Program-made: the position numbers and the translations under genes
Part shown: positions 23,459 to 34,084 of the stretch, piece by piece
How the letters are laid out: the number at the start of each line of letters is the position of its first letter
Position numbering within the stretch: the stretch's first letter is position 1
NCBI GenBank assembly: GCA_033961575.1
Contig: CM066727.1
Coordinates: 2,566,001-2,630,000, forward strand
Length of the DNA stretch: 64,000 bases
Reading direction: 5' to 3'
Source: Aselliscus stoliczkanus
Taxonomy: Eukaryota; Chordata; Mammalia; Chiroptera; Hipposideridae
Notes under the pieces: model-generated
What the model was told of the DNA's origin: nothing
Databases searched by the model: none
What the model saw: only the letters and a program-made list of their open reading frames with translations

Positions 23459-23873
23459 TGCTGGGTTTCATTTGCAATTTGGTGAGGCCACAATGCCCAG
23501 GTGTTTGGTCAAACAGAAGCTGACTGCTGCTCTGAAGGTATGTGGGGGTGCAGCTGCACTGCCAATCAGCACAGCAGGTCACCTGCAGATGCAACAGCGC
23601 CTCAGCCAATCAGGTGAGGACCTGAATTAGACTGAGACCCCCTCCCCAGGGAGAAGGAATTCTGCCTCAAGACTGAGACACAAATCCTGCCTGCATCCCA
23701 AGCCTGCTGGCCTGATGTATGGATTTTGGACGTGCTAGCCCCCGATTTCATCTGAGCCAATTTTGTTTCCTATATATGTACACACATATACATATATGTG
23801 TCTGTATACGTATGTGAATGCACAAACACATACACACGCACACACACTTCTCTGGAGAACCCTAATATGTACA
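23459..23873 (+). mobile_element. solo ERVL-type LTR, copy 1
   Basis: Begins TGCTGGGTTTCATTTGC, contains TGCCCAGGTGTTTGGTCAAAC, CAGCCAATCAGGTGAGGACC, CCCAAGCCTGCTGGCC and TCTCTGGAGAACCC, and ends ...ATGTACA after a TA/CA microsatellite. This order is that of a common old mammalian LTR beginning TGTGTTGGTTAATTT. No viral genes adjoin it. A sister copy lies at 62449-62846 in the same orientation. The exact subfamily is not assigned. Confidence 0.65.
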
Positions 23874-24222
23874 CATCTTTATACACCTTCTATGGTCAGG
23901 GAAGTTGTCTGTGCCCCAATTGATACTTCCGAATTCCTACCATGCGAAATCTCTCCCATCTGCATGGACACTTAGACAATGGGGTTGATTCTCATCGAGC
24001 TCACTCTGGGGGAAGTGATCTGATTACACAAGGACAGCCCTGTGTCCGCCACAAAGACAGCACAGACTATGCATGGAATTGCTCCTTGAACTCGATGGGT
24101 TTATTTGAACACTGGAGCGGAGAAACCTCTGGAGGCAGCACCTGCCATGTGAGCACACAGGCACCGAGCATCTAAGGAGCTTAAAACGCCTGTCACCGTC
24201 CCACCTTCGCTGTCTTTCAGGC
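23874..24222. other. unique sequence
   Basis: Nothing recognised between the LTR and the L1. Confidence 0.4.
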
Positions 24223-24224
24223 AG

Positions 24225-25655
24225 AAGGGCAGAGCTGGCGGACTCACACTTCCTGGTTTCAAAATTCATGACAAAGCAGCAGTGAGTAGAACAATGCGGT
24301 GCCATCATAAACACCGAAGCACAGACCAACGGAACAGAACAGACCCCAAAATAAACCCTCACACACATGGGCAAAGGACTTCTGACAAGGCAGTCGAGAC
24401 CATTGCATGCAGAATGGAATCTTCCCAACAAATGATGCTGGGAAAACTGAGCATCCACATGCAAAGAATGAAGCCTGGCCTTTACATAACACTGTATGCA
24501 AGCATTAACTAAACAAGGATTGAAGACTTCAATGTAAGACCGAAAACTAGAAAACTCTTAGCAGAACAACGGGGGGAAAGCTTCATGATGTTGGATTTGG
24601 CTATCATTTTTTGGTCCTGACACCCAAAGCATAGGAAACATCAGAAGTAACAAATACAACTTCATAAAAATAAAATATAAATACATATACGTATATGACC
24701 AAATCACAATGTCAGCAAAGTAAAAAGATGACCCACAGAATGAGAGAAAATATTTGCAAATCACATCTGACAAAAGATTAGTATCCAGGATACACCGAGA
24801 ACATTTAACAACAGCAACAACAACAACAAAAAACAACCAAATTAACAAATGGACGCAAAAGTTGAATAGACATTTCTCCAAAGGAGACAAATGGCCAACG
24901 GGTGTGTGAAAAGGACCTCAGCATCGCTAGTCACCAGGAAACTAGAACAGGAAACTACGTCATACCTGCTAGGGTGGCTGCTATCTAAATACCAGAAAAT
25001 GCTAAGTGCTAGAAAGAATGTGGAGTAATTGGAACCCTTGTGCCCTGTGGGCGGTATAGCTGCTGTGGAAAACAGTACACCAGTTCCTCAAAAAATTAAA
25101 AATATAGCTACCACGCGATTCAGCAGTCCCACTCCTGGGTATGTAACTGGAGTTGAAAGCAGGGTTGAAAGAGATATTTGTACACCCTTGTTCATGAGAG
25201 CAATATTCACTATAGCTGAAACTTTGAAGGAACCCAAGTGTCCCTGGGCAGATGAATGGATAAGCAAATGTGATCTATGCATAAAGTGGAGTAGTATGCA
25301 GCCTTGAGAAGCCTAGAAATTTGGCTAAGTGCTACAACCTGGATGAAACCTGAGACCATCATGGAAGTGAATCAGCCAGTCACTGAATGATTCCACTTAC
25401 ATAGGTCCTGAGAGCAGTCACATTCATAGGGACAGAAAGTGGAATGGTGGGTGCCAGGGGATGGGGAAGGGGGCCGTGGGGGGTGTTTCACGGACATAGG
25501 GCTTTAGTGTTATCAGATGAGAAGTGTCCTGGGAATGGACAAGTGGTGATAATTACACATTCGAAATATAATTCATACCACTCAACTGTACATGTAAAAT
25601 GGTAGAGATGGCAAATTTTATGTTGTATGTATTTTACCACAATAAAAAAAATTGG
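24225..25655 (+). mobile_element. L1 3' part (ORF2 C-terminal third plus 3' UTR)
   Basis: Degraded ORF2 C-terminal coding text: ACCAACGGAACAGAACAG, AATGATGCTGGGAAAACTG, GATTGAAGACTTCAATGTAAGACC, then the terminal domain frame with IFTIAETLKEPKCPW near 25200. The 3' UTR follows with GGTGGGTGCCAGGGGATGGGG and an A-rich end at about 25640. Multiple stops and frameshifts. An L1M-class copy, 5' truncated. Confidence 0.9.
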
Positions 25656-25659
25656 GAAA

Positions 25660-26460
25660 CTATTAAAAATACCAAAACTAGGAAAAAACATATATGGGAA
25701 GGCAATGACATAATTGTCATAATAGATAATAGAGGACTACTCTAAGCTACAATATTGAAGCAGAAAAAATGCTCATCTGGTATGGATTCTTGAAAGAATG
25801 ACTGATTATCCTCTTTACTAAATCTATAAGTATATACCTACTTGTGCACATATTGCAGTCCAAGTCTAGCTGTCAGGGGCACAGTCACTGCAGGAGAACC
25901 AGGCATGCCCGCCGGGGCGACCCTTGTCACTTCATTACAACTCCATGTACACCTCTGTCCCTCAATAGGGGTGACTTGCTATCTTTAGCATAAGAAAGAA
26001 TCTTCCAGGAGCTGACACAACTTAATCACGGCAACTAACTGCTTATTTTCTCCTTGACATTTTTCTTTGCCATCAAGATCAAAGTTTATCTCGGCTCTCA
26101 CAGCGACTGACAGTTGCCTCACGCTTCTAGCTAACTCATTTTCTCCTTTCTTCAGATCAATAGACCATTTAGTTTCAAAATATTTTTCTATCTGAGCCTC
26201 CTGTTTCAAATCTAGATTTTCACTGATGGGCCATGAAGGGGCCTGTGCTTTTCTTTTTCTTACCTGCACATTCCAATGATAATTAACATGCATAGCGTAG
26301 CATCATTTTTAAACGGTATGTTCAGTTATGAGGTACACACGAGTTGCACGCGAATTCTTCAAACTCCAAATGTTTATGAAAAGTAAAACATTGTAGATAT
26401 GTGTCAATGTGAACTACTCAGCTGATGGATGGCAGATCATTTTGGAAGCCTCCTTTTCCT
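25660..26460. other. unique sequence
   Basis: A 102-aa reverse frame at 25985-26293 has no recognisable domain. Nothing else is seen. Confidence 0.45.
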
Positions 26461-26475
26461 TAGGCTTGTCCATTT

Positions 26476-26623
26476 GTTGTTGTTGTTGTTGTTGTTTGGG
26501 GGGCAGCCAGTTAGCTCAGTTGGCTAGAGTGCAGTGTTTGCCCCAAGGTTGTAGGTTTGATCCCCACATGGGCCACTGAGATGCACCCTCTACAACTAGA
26601 TTGGCAGCAACCACTTGACTTGG
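26476..26623 (+). mobile_element. second tRNA-headed SINE type with 5' TTG repeat
   Basis: The head reads GCAGCCAGTTAGCTCAGTTGGC (box A, TAGCTCAGTTGG) and GTAGGTTTGATCCCCACATGGGCC (box B), then CTACAACTAGATTGGCAG and CCACTTGACTTGG. This differs from the SINE at 34577 and resembles bat tRNA-derived SINEs. Flanking 13-mers GGCTTGTCCATTT (26463-26475) and GGCTTGCCCATTT (26624-26636) agree at 12 of 13 positions. A (GTT)n run lies between the left duplication and the head, an odd place for it. Confidence 0.85.
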
Positions 26624-26639
26624 GGCTTGCCCATTTTCT

Positions 26640-26930
26640 TAACACTTTGTAAGTGGGCATAAGAAGCTATATGACGAGTTTACTCGTTTCCCACATACAC
26701 TGTGTTAAGTGGCTCGCTCCTGTATCTTACATGAAAGTGGAATGGATGAGTAAGAAGGCTTCGGTTGGGCTGGGTGCTCAGACCACACGCAGCCCTGATG
26801 TATTTCTCACCAACTACATAAACAAGGGAATCACAACACTGCTTGTTCCTTAACAAACTCCTTAAAAGGCAAAATATGGGTGCCTCCACCCTCAAATCTC
26901 ACACTAGAATGGCCAAGCACTAAACAAAGA
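26640..26930. other. unique sequence
   Basis: Nothing recognised. Confidence 0.4.
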
Positions 26931-26934
26931 GTTT

Positions 26935-27070
26935 ACTGTTTAATAATCTGTCACTTCTTTACCGTTATATTTCAGTTTTCTCACCTGTAAAATGGCATCA
27001 TACCCATCAGAACTGTTCTGAGTATCATATGAGAACATTTTGGTAAATCATTGGCCTCAGTAAAGAGCTA
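26935..27070 (+). repeat. MIR fragment
   Basis: The MIR 3' half is visible in sense: TTTTCTCACCTGTAAAATGGCATCATACCCATCAG, then TGAGTATCATATGAG and TCAGTAAAG. Confidence 0.7.
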
Positions 27071-27610
27071 TGTGGAAAAGGGGTTCTACTGAATGTCACC
27101 TCCCAGGGTTATCTGAGCATGAATCCCTAACAGGGCAGGTCATGGGGCAGTCAAACCCCAGCGGGTACCTTCCTTAGTGAAAGGTTTATCTTTGCCATAA
27201 GCCAGCCCCATCCATGGTTTCCATGCATCTGGTTACCACCCCTGCGGAACACGCAGGGATCACCCTGCAGAGAGCCCACAGCTGCTAACTATCCTGTAAC
27301 CCATCCCTTCCTTACCTTCTCCAATCTCCCTGTTCCCTCAATTCCAAATGCGTCAAAGAGGCTGCGGAGCTGTCAGAGCATTTGATATCTTGCTTCCAGG
27401 CATGTGTGATCAGTTTGGTTCAAATAAAGTCTTATAAAAATCTCCCCCAGGTTTGGACGTATCTTATGTTGACAGCTATTCTATTATTTTTTTCTATATA
27501 TGTATCTTTATGTTTAATTTTGGTCTATAATTGAAAGTATGATTTTTATTCTAAAGCATGGTAGACAAGGATAACAATGTTTGTACTAGTGCTTGAGGCC
27601 ATATTATAAC
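27070..27610. other. unique sequence
   Basis: Nothing recognised. Confidence 0.45.
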
Positions 27611-27612
27611 CT

Positions 27613-27615
<3 letters not shown>

Positions 27616-27654
<39 letters not shown>
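27616..27654. repeat. (AC)n microsatellite
   Basis: About 19 uninterrupted AC units. Confidence 0.95.
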
Positions 27655-27656
<2 letters not shown>

Positions 27657-28640
27657 ATGATTCTTGCATGTTTCCAAGATTGGCTTGGAATAATTGCAAT
27701 GTTCGACAGTTGAAGAAATGCAATACTTGAATGCAATGGTTGAGTAGAGTTATTTACACATTTATCTTACATTTGGCATATTCAGAGACCCTCTTAAACA
27801 GGAAGAACACAAAACTATCTCACATTTGCCAATTATACAAACGCAGGCAGCTCTGCACACACTGTCAGGCCTGTCCCAGGGCCATGCAAATGACGTTTTT
27901 ATATCTTCCAAGTTCTTTCATTTATTTCAGTTTATTTTATCCTCACGACTAATTTCTGGGTTTGATAAGACCTCTGATAAACTTGTAATGGGAACAACAG
28001 CAGCTAAATAAAAGCTTAATTAGACTCATGAATTTGGCTGTCATCGAATGTGCCAATGGCAGAACCAGAAATAGAAATGCCAGTTCCTTACTTGTCGGTC
28101 CAGACATATTTCTTAACTTAGGTTGCTTTCCTTCTAATCCATATTCAAATACTAAATCTCATGAAACCAAATTGCATCCTATTTATATTCTTTTCATGCT
28201 ATAGTGACTCTTACATTGTTTTCAGCATTTAGGTCTGCATTGAAATCTGAGGTGGGATGCATAGAGTTACAGTAACAGTAAACATATCTGAACAAAGATC
28301 TGGCCACACAGTGGATATTCCCAAACGCTTTGAGACTGTGTGAAAAAGGATGTGTGAACTCAATTAATACACTGCCTCACAACCTGCAACCTGCCAGAAA
28401 TGTCTCCTTGGGTGTCTGCACGGGGACCAGCTCCTCACCACGGAGCTCATCTCCCAGGCAGAAAAGCATTCTAACTACAAATGTTATCAGCTCTGGGAAC
28501 GAATTTCTGAGCCAGCCTTTATCGCTTTCAAGTGAGATCTGCAAGAAGACCACAGGCAATAACCTATAGGAAATAATTTAGTTACGGTGGCGCCCCGAGA
28601 CAAAAGTAGGCAGTTGATAAGTACTTCAAACCCTTTCAAT
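27655..28640. other. unique sequence, partly enhancer-like
   Basis: Nothing recognised as gene or young repeat. TTAATTAGAC and a TGTGCCAATGGCA palindrome-like NFI half-site pair lie at 28017-28066. A weak antisense MIR may cover 28050-28120. Confidence 0.4.
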
Positions 28641-28644
28641 TCTT

Positions 28645-28865
28645 ACCATTTTGTGATTTAAATTCACAAGCTATACTGGCAGGCTCATCAGCTGGTCAAA
28701 TAATGAATCTATTTTTTATCTTGTCATGCCCTGTGCTAATCTAAGCCGGGGCTCTCTCTCATGTAAATGAGAGCCTGGTGTCTGCATCAGCTGTGTGAAG
28801 CAGCAGGGAGTGAGAGGCTGGAGCTGAGTGGCAAAAAAGTTTCAATTTATGACTTCACTTTGAGT
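28645..28865. promoter_or_regulatory. candidate E-box / homeodomain enhancer block
   Basis: Non-repetitive block with CATCAGCTGGTC and GCATCAGCTGTGTG (two CAGCTG E-boxes about 100 bp apart), TCATGTAAATGAGAG (octamer-like ATGTAAAT) and GTCATGCC. The texture resembles conserved non-coding elements, but conservation is untested. Confidence 0.25.
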
Positions 28866-29285
28866 CCTACAGTTCCAGAGATAGAGAACACTTCATAAAC
28901 AACGCCAGTTGCTTATTTTGTAGATCTGATAATGGGTAGGGAATCTGGGCCGATGGTCATCTGCCCAATTAGGAGACATTTATCGGGTTCTTCAATGTGA
29001 TGCACGGATGGCAAAATGGTTAGGCAGTTGAGTCTCAAATTTCCTGATAGGGAGTATCTTTGAGTCTTCCAAAATAAATATGCATTGAGCTTCAAGAGGG
29101 CCAACGGAAAATAAGAAACAGGGTCACCTATATGATTTGCAGGGTCCCAGAAGAAGAGAACGCATCAGTTACACACAGGAAGAAAGGCTTTCCGAGTTCT
29201 TGGTAACAGCAAGAATTCCTGCGAGGCATTTCATTCAGAAATACTAACAAGCTGTCTTAGTAACATCTCATAAGTGTTTTGGTTT
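28866..29285. other. unique sequence
   Basis: Nothing recognised up to the poly-T that starts the antisense L1. Confidence 0.45.
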
Positions 29286-29628
29286 ATTTTAACTTTTTTT
29301 TAAATTTAAAGTTTAATTTTTTAATTAGTTTCAGGTGTACAACACAATGCAATAGTTATACTCTTTACCCCCCAAAGTGACAACCCCTCTCCCCCAGTTT
29401 GCCATCCCACACCTCCCCCCCATATCATACATATCCACTACAATTCCTTTGACTCCCTTCCACAGTATACTCCACATCCTATGACTATCTATATATTCAG
29501 TTACAGTTGGCATACAATATTATACAACATCAGCTTCAGGTGTACAGTGCAGCGATCAAGCCTCTACTCCATCCATGAAGTGGTCTCCCTAACAAAACAT
29601 GTGACTATCTGACACGCCACAAAATTTT

Positions 29629-30035
29629 TACAACATTATTATATTCCCCGAACTGTGTTTCATATCCCTGTGGCAATATTGTAGTTGTCTATTTATGCTG
29701 TCTAATCCCTTCCCCTTCCCCCCCATCCCCACCCCGCTCCCAACTAGCAACCCTCAGTTTTTCCTCTACATCTACGAGTCCGTTTACTTTGATCGTTCAC
29801 TCAGCTCTTCAGACTCCACACACAAGTGAGATCACATGGTACCTGTCCTTCTCCGACTGACTTATTTCACGCAACATAATAGTCTCTTCACAACATTATC
29901 AATTACATTCCCGGAACTGCCCCCATATCCCTGCGGCAACATTCTAGTCCCACCTACACTGTCCAGAACCTTCCCCCTCTCCCTCATCCCCACTCCCTCC
30001 CAGCCAGCAACCATCAGTTTTTCCTTTATATCCGC
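29629..30035 (-). repeat. direct duplication within L1 3' UTR
   Basis: The text from ACAACATTAT through CATATCCCTG, CCTTCCCC, CATCCCCAC and CAGTTTTTCCT occurs at 29630-29775 and again at 29890-30035, 260 bp apart. The second copy lies exactly where the endonuclease coding text is broken off, so the duplication is probably part of the deletion event or a source-element feature. Confidence 0.8.
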
Positions 30036-30037
30036 TT

Positions 30038-30608
30038 AATATGACTTCAATCTTCTTAAATTTACTGAGACTTGTTTTGTGGCCTAACATGGTCTATCTT
30101 GGAAAATGTCCGATGTGTACTTGAGAAGAATGTATATTCTGTTTTTTCAGGGTGAAATGCTCTAAAAATATCAACGAAGTCCAGCTGGTCTAAAATGTCA
30201 TTTAAGGCCCCTCTTTCTGTGTTGATTTTCTGTCTAAAGGGTCTGTCCATTGGTGACAATGGTGTTGAAGTCCCCTACTATGATAGTGTTACTGTTGATC
30301 TCTGTCTTTATGTCTGTCAAAATCTGTTATATGTAATTAGGAGTTCCTATGTTGGGTGCACAGATGTTTCTTAGGGTTATAGTGCCCTTCGTTGTCTTTT
30401 ATTGCAGTCATTTTAAAGTCTCTTTTGTTCAAAATAAGTATTGGTACTCCAGCTTTTTTTTTTCTCATTTCCATTTGCATGAAATATCTTACTCCATCTG
30501 TAAACAGCACATACATGTGTCCTACTTTCTTATCCACTCAGCCACTCTTTGTCTTTTGATTGGAGCATTTAGTCCTTTCACATTTAAAATGATTATTGAT
30601 AGATGCAT
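30038..30608 (-). pseudogene. L1 ORF2 endonuclease domain remnant
   Basis: About 190 codons of the apurinic-endonuclease-like domain are recognisable on the reverse strand. The start reads IIILNVKGLNAPIKR near 30600, followed by KKAGVPILI, then GLQ/DFNTPL-equivalent text, then DRPFRQKIN, DFVDIFRAFHP and TEYTFFSSTHRTFSKIDH (30259 to 30090). This domain nicks target DNA in active L1s. Here several frameshifts break it, and it stops at a junction with 3' UTR text near 30038. The reverse transcriptase is absent, so the copy cannot move by itself. Confidence 0.9.
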
Positions 30609-30659
30609 ATGTATTGCCTATTTGTTATTTGTATTCCTGGTCTTCCTGGGTTAGCTTGT

Positions 30660-31548
30660 TTACCCCTTTCTTTTGTTTAAAAAAGCCCTTTTAACATTTC
30701 CTGCAATGCTGGCTTGGTGGTAATGAATTCCCTAAGCTTGTTCTTTTCTGAGAAGCTCTTTATTTCTCCTTCAATTTTAAGTGATAGCCGTGCTGGGTAG
30801 AGCAATCTTGGTTGTAGGCCTTTATTTTGTGTCACTTTGAGTATCTCCTGCCACTCCCTCTGGCCTGCAGAGTTTCTGTAGACAAGTCAGCTGTTAGTCT
30901 AATAGGAGTTCCTTTGTATGTAACCTGCTGTCTTTCTCTTGCAGCCTCTAGGATTCTGTCTCTGTCTTTAACCTTTGCCATTTTAACTATGATGTGTCTT
31001 GGTGTGGACCTGTTTGGGTTCAGCTTGTTTGGAACCCTCTGCACATCCTGGGCATGTATGTTGATTTCTTTCACCAGGGTAGGGAAGTTTTCAGTCATTA
31101 TTTTTTCAAATACATTCTCGACCCCTTGCTTCTTCTCTTCTCCTTCTGATATTCCTATGATTCGAGATGGTTGCGATTAATCTTGTCCCATAGGGCTCTT
31201 AAACTATTTTCATTGTTTTTTATTCTTTGGTCTTTTTGTTGTTCCAACTGAGTGATTTCTGCTATTTTATCTTCCAAATCGCTGATCCGCTCCTCTGCTT
31301 CATCTACTCTACTGGTGATTCCTTCGAGTGTGTTCTTCATTTCAGTTATTGTATTCTTTAGTTCTAACTGGTTGTTTTTTTATGATTTCTCTATCCTTCC
31401 TTATGTCCTCACTAAGTTTGTTAAACATTCTTATCATCAGTGTTCTAAACTCTGTCTCTGAAAGGTTGGATCCCTCTGTTTCCTTTAGTTCCATTTCTAG
31501 AGGTTTCTTCTGATCTTTTACTTGTGACACGTTTCTTTGTTTCCCCAT
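30660..31548 (-). pseudogene. L1 ORF1 (RNA-binding chaperone) remnant
   Basis: The start codon at 31548 begins MGKQRNVSQVKDQKK, as L1 ORF1 proteins do. A coiled-coil stretch follows (TLEGITSRVDEAEERISDL near 31330), then the RRM-type part (FPTLVKEINIHAQDVQRVP from 31098, and TPRHIIVKMAKVKDRD), then TYKGTPIRLTADLSTETLQA. Single-base frameshifts occur in the T7/A7 run at 31375-31381, near 31163 and near 30870. Few other changes are evident. The length of about 296 codons is close to the 300-340 usual for mammals. The product normally coats L1 RNA. Confidence 0.92.
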
Positions 31549-32646
31549 TCTGGCTGTCGCTCTGGGATTGCTTTGATGTATTAGATAGATCACCAGGAGA
31601 GCCCTGGCTGGATCACGCAGGCACACAGCTCATGGCCCAACACTCCCAGGAAAACTCCCCGTCTCAGCCTGTCCCAATCAGCTGCTCGCGGATCAGGCCG
31701 AATAGCCCAACAACCAATCACCAGCCTGGCAACTCTGCAAGTGCAGTGCGGAGAGCAGGACCCGAGGGGGCTTGTGCACTCCCGCGTCTCAGTGAGCAGC
31801 CTGTTGGTGCCGGAGCACGCCCACCAGGCATTTCCCTGGCAACACAGCACAAGCCGAGTGGAGGGTGGGGATCCGAGGCGGCTCACGCACTCCCGGGTCT
31901 CAGTGAGCAGCCTGTTGGAGCCGGAGGGCACCCGCCCAGCGTTTCCCTGGCAACGCAGTATAAGCCGGGCGGAGGGTGGGGATCCAAGGCCGCATGCGCG
32001 CGCATGCACACACGCACTTCTGTGCCGATTCCACCAGACCAATGCGGTCCCAGACCTGACCCTCTGTGGGCGGGCCCAAGCCCGACAAAATGGCGTCCTC
32101 CCCACACCACTCGCGTGCAGGCCCCACGCCATGGGAACCACAGTCCAAACACCTCCAGCCTTTGCACCAAAGGTGCTCAGTTCAGTCCGTCCCGCAGGCT
32201 CCTGGCTCACACAGCCACTCCCTCCACCGGGAACCAGGTAAGTGCTCACCGGCGAGCAAGCCCGGGCGCCGGCCCCACTGATTCTCCAGCCGCTTTCAGC
32301 CTCACCGAGCTGAGCAGAGAGTCCTCACTAATTTACGGCCGGCTGTCTTAGAACTCCTCTTCCCGGCAAAGGAGCTCCGGGCTGGTGAGCTTGGGGTGCG
32401 GCCGGAGGGTCTCCCCCAACCAGACAAGCCTCCCACGGCTGGGGCCTCCCTCACGGGGCTCGCCCTCTCTCGTCTCCGCCCGTCCTACCAGACCCGACGC
32501 GGCCTCCTCTTTAAGTTCTTCATTTAGAGGTTCTGTTCATCTAGTATTCCAGGGACTTCTGGGGTTCAATATTGTATAAATTATTTGTAATTTTGGTGTG
32601 ATCCTGGGAGGCAGTTAGCACAGCGTCTGCTATTCCACCATTTTTC
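31549..32646 (-). promoter_or_regulatory. CpG-rich L1 5' UTR with tandem ~111-bp monomers
   Basis: GC- and CpG-rich, unlike the flanks. Tandem units begin at 31739, 31851 and 31962 (forward coordinates), a 111-112 bp period; each carries TCAGTGAGCAGCCTGTTGG and CCTGGCAAC. The CCTGGCAAC motif (RFX half-site, reading GTTGCCAGG on the element's strand) lies at 31724-31733, 31834-31843 and 31945-31954. CAAAATGGCGTC at 32086-32097 is a good YY1 site, GCATGCGCGCGCATGC at 31992-32007 resembles NRF1 sites, and CCACCATTTTT at the very 5' end is a YY1-like start element. A repeated monomer promoter is known from rodent L1s. Confidence 0.8.
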
Positions 32647-32649
32647 TAG

Positions 32650-34080
32650 TTTTTTATTAACACTGTTATGCCTTGCTTATGAATGTCAGATTTCAATATG
32701 CTAATACTTATGTTTATAATGCCCCTCTTAGTATACATCCAATGGACTCTTTAATATAATTCATTATCAGAGTTCACTTGGCTCAATGTCAAAGAAAGAG
32801 TAAGATGAAGAACTGAGCATGGCTGGTGTTGCCCCAGAATTGCTTGTTCTTGGACAATTTTGCCATGGATCCATTTGACACATATTAAATAATGTCCAAC
32901 CATGACCATGGGGCTCAAACATGAACAATTCATAATCCCTAGAGAAACTCATAATTCTTTCCCTCAAGGAACGTAGAGCTTAATTCAGGTGTTTACTGCT
33001 TGGCCAAAGGTCAAAAGCCAAGTCTTATGTCAAGAGTCCTCTCTTCTACAGCTTTTTCATAAGCATGGCAGCCCATAAACCTCACCCTGGCTCATTTTAG
33101 ACTTCGGTGGTGATACCTGGAAAACCCAGTCAGCTAGCCTCAAGGAAAAGTGACATAACTTCATGTTTCACTGAGGGCAGACGAGGAGAGAGTCTAATAA
33201 ACTCTTTTGGGCAATGGAGTCTCTGGATTTTTGAGTCAGGCAGGTGGTATGGAGGACATGGAATCCATGAGAGCCCTGAAAAGGCGAGTTTTAACACAAT
33301 CTCACAGGCAAACTACCTGCTTCAAGGCTTGTTTATGTTCCATGTGTCAGTCCTACACTTAGTTACTCAATATTATAGCAACTACTTACAGCAAGAGGCT
33401 TGATTAGTCTACTCCCACCTCTGGAGTTTCAATGATTTGGCTTCTAATTAGACTATGTTTGAGATGGACTATTAACAAACACTGTCTACAGTTTCAAGGG
33501 AAACTCAGAAGGACAGGTTTCTGGGTCTAGCAGGATCTAGTGTGTCCGCTGAGGGTTTATTTCAAGCTGATGGAGTTCAACATTGCTATAATCATCCCAT
33601 TTTTCAGAAAATTATATATTCAACTTTTAAATCCATATTATAAAGCTACGTAAAAGGTAAAATTTGGGGAAAGAAATGAGCGAGAACGCAGCTATCTCAT
33701 TTCCAGTACACGGTTGCCTAGGTAACAGGCCTCTCTAAGCATCCTCAATTGGTAGGCGTTGATCATCTATATTTGGTGATTCAAATCTGCAATGAAGGCA
33801 AGTTTCCATGGTGCTGGCAATTGCATAACTGTTTTTTCAGTATTTTTTAGAACAAAGTTGTATGTCATATGGGCATATTTCAGGCTCAAATATATGAGCC
33901 AATCAATCCCAGCATTAGCAGAAAGTCTTTCACATTCAATTCAGAGATGAATATTCACTTATTACAGGAAATTGTTGAGTACTAGAGGTCTTGAACTCAA
34001 AATGTAGGGGGAAATGATTGAATCCAAGAATAGATCATTAAGGTTAGAAAGTAACATGTTCTGAGATCAAAGCATAAACT
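32650..34080. other. unique AT-rich sequence
   Basis: No repeat or gene is recognised, apart from the X-box motif listed separately at 33713. A 98-aa forward frame (33107-33403) has no known motif. Confidence 0.45.
33713..33726. promoter_or_regulatory. RFX X-box-like palindrome
   Basis: GTTGCCTAGGTAAC fits the 14-bp imperfect palindrome of RFX X-boxes (GTTNCC, two bases, GGNAAC). It sits in unique sequence. RFX factors control ciliary and MHC class II genes, but no gene adjoins it here. Confidence 0.4.
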
Positions 34081-34084
34081 AATC

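Larger units (their letters stand above)
29289..32646 (-). mobile_element. internally deleted L1 with full-looking 5' UTR
   Basis: Read on the reverse strand: 5' UTR (32646 to 31549), ORF1 (31548 to about 30660), the endonuclease half of ORF2 (about 30608 to 30038), a junction straight into 3' UTR text, then 3' UTR to an A-rich end at 29290-29325. At about 3.36 kb it lacks most of ORF2 (reverse transcriptase and C-terminal domain); full L1s are 6-7 kb. Imperfect terminal matches GTTTATTTTAAC (29282-29293) and GTTTTTTATTAAC (32649-32661) may be a decayed target duplication. Confidence 0.95.

Noticed and set aside
24024..24464. 146-aa reverse open frame
   Set aside because: Its left end is unique and the remainder is antisense to L1 ORF2 text, so it is a shadow.
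26506..26575. tRNA gene
   Set aside because: Box A and B-like text is present, but the sequence continues into SINE text with a flanking target duplication and does not fold as a complete tRNA.
31524..32351. 275-aa forward and 219-aa reverse open frames in the GC-rich region
   Set aside because: They lie over the antisense L1 5' UTR and its tandem monomers. Frames open on both strands because of high GC; L1 5' UTR explains the DNA fully.
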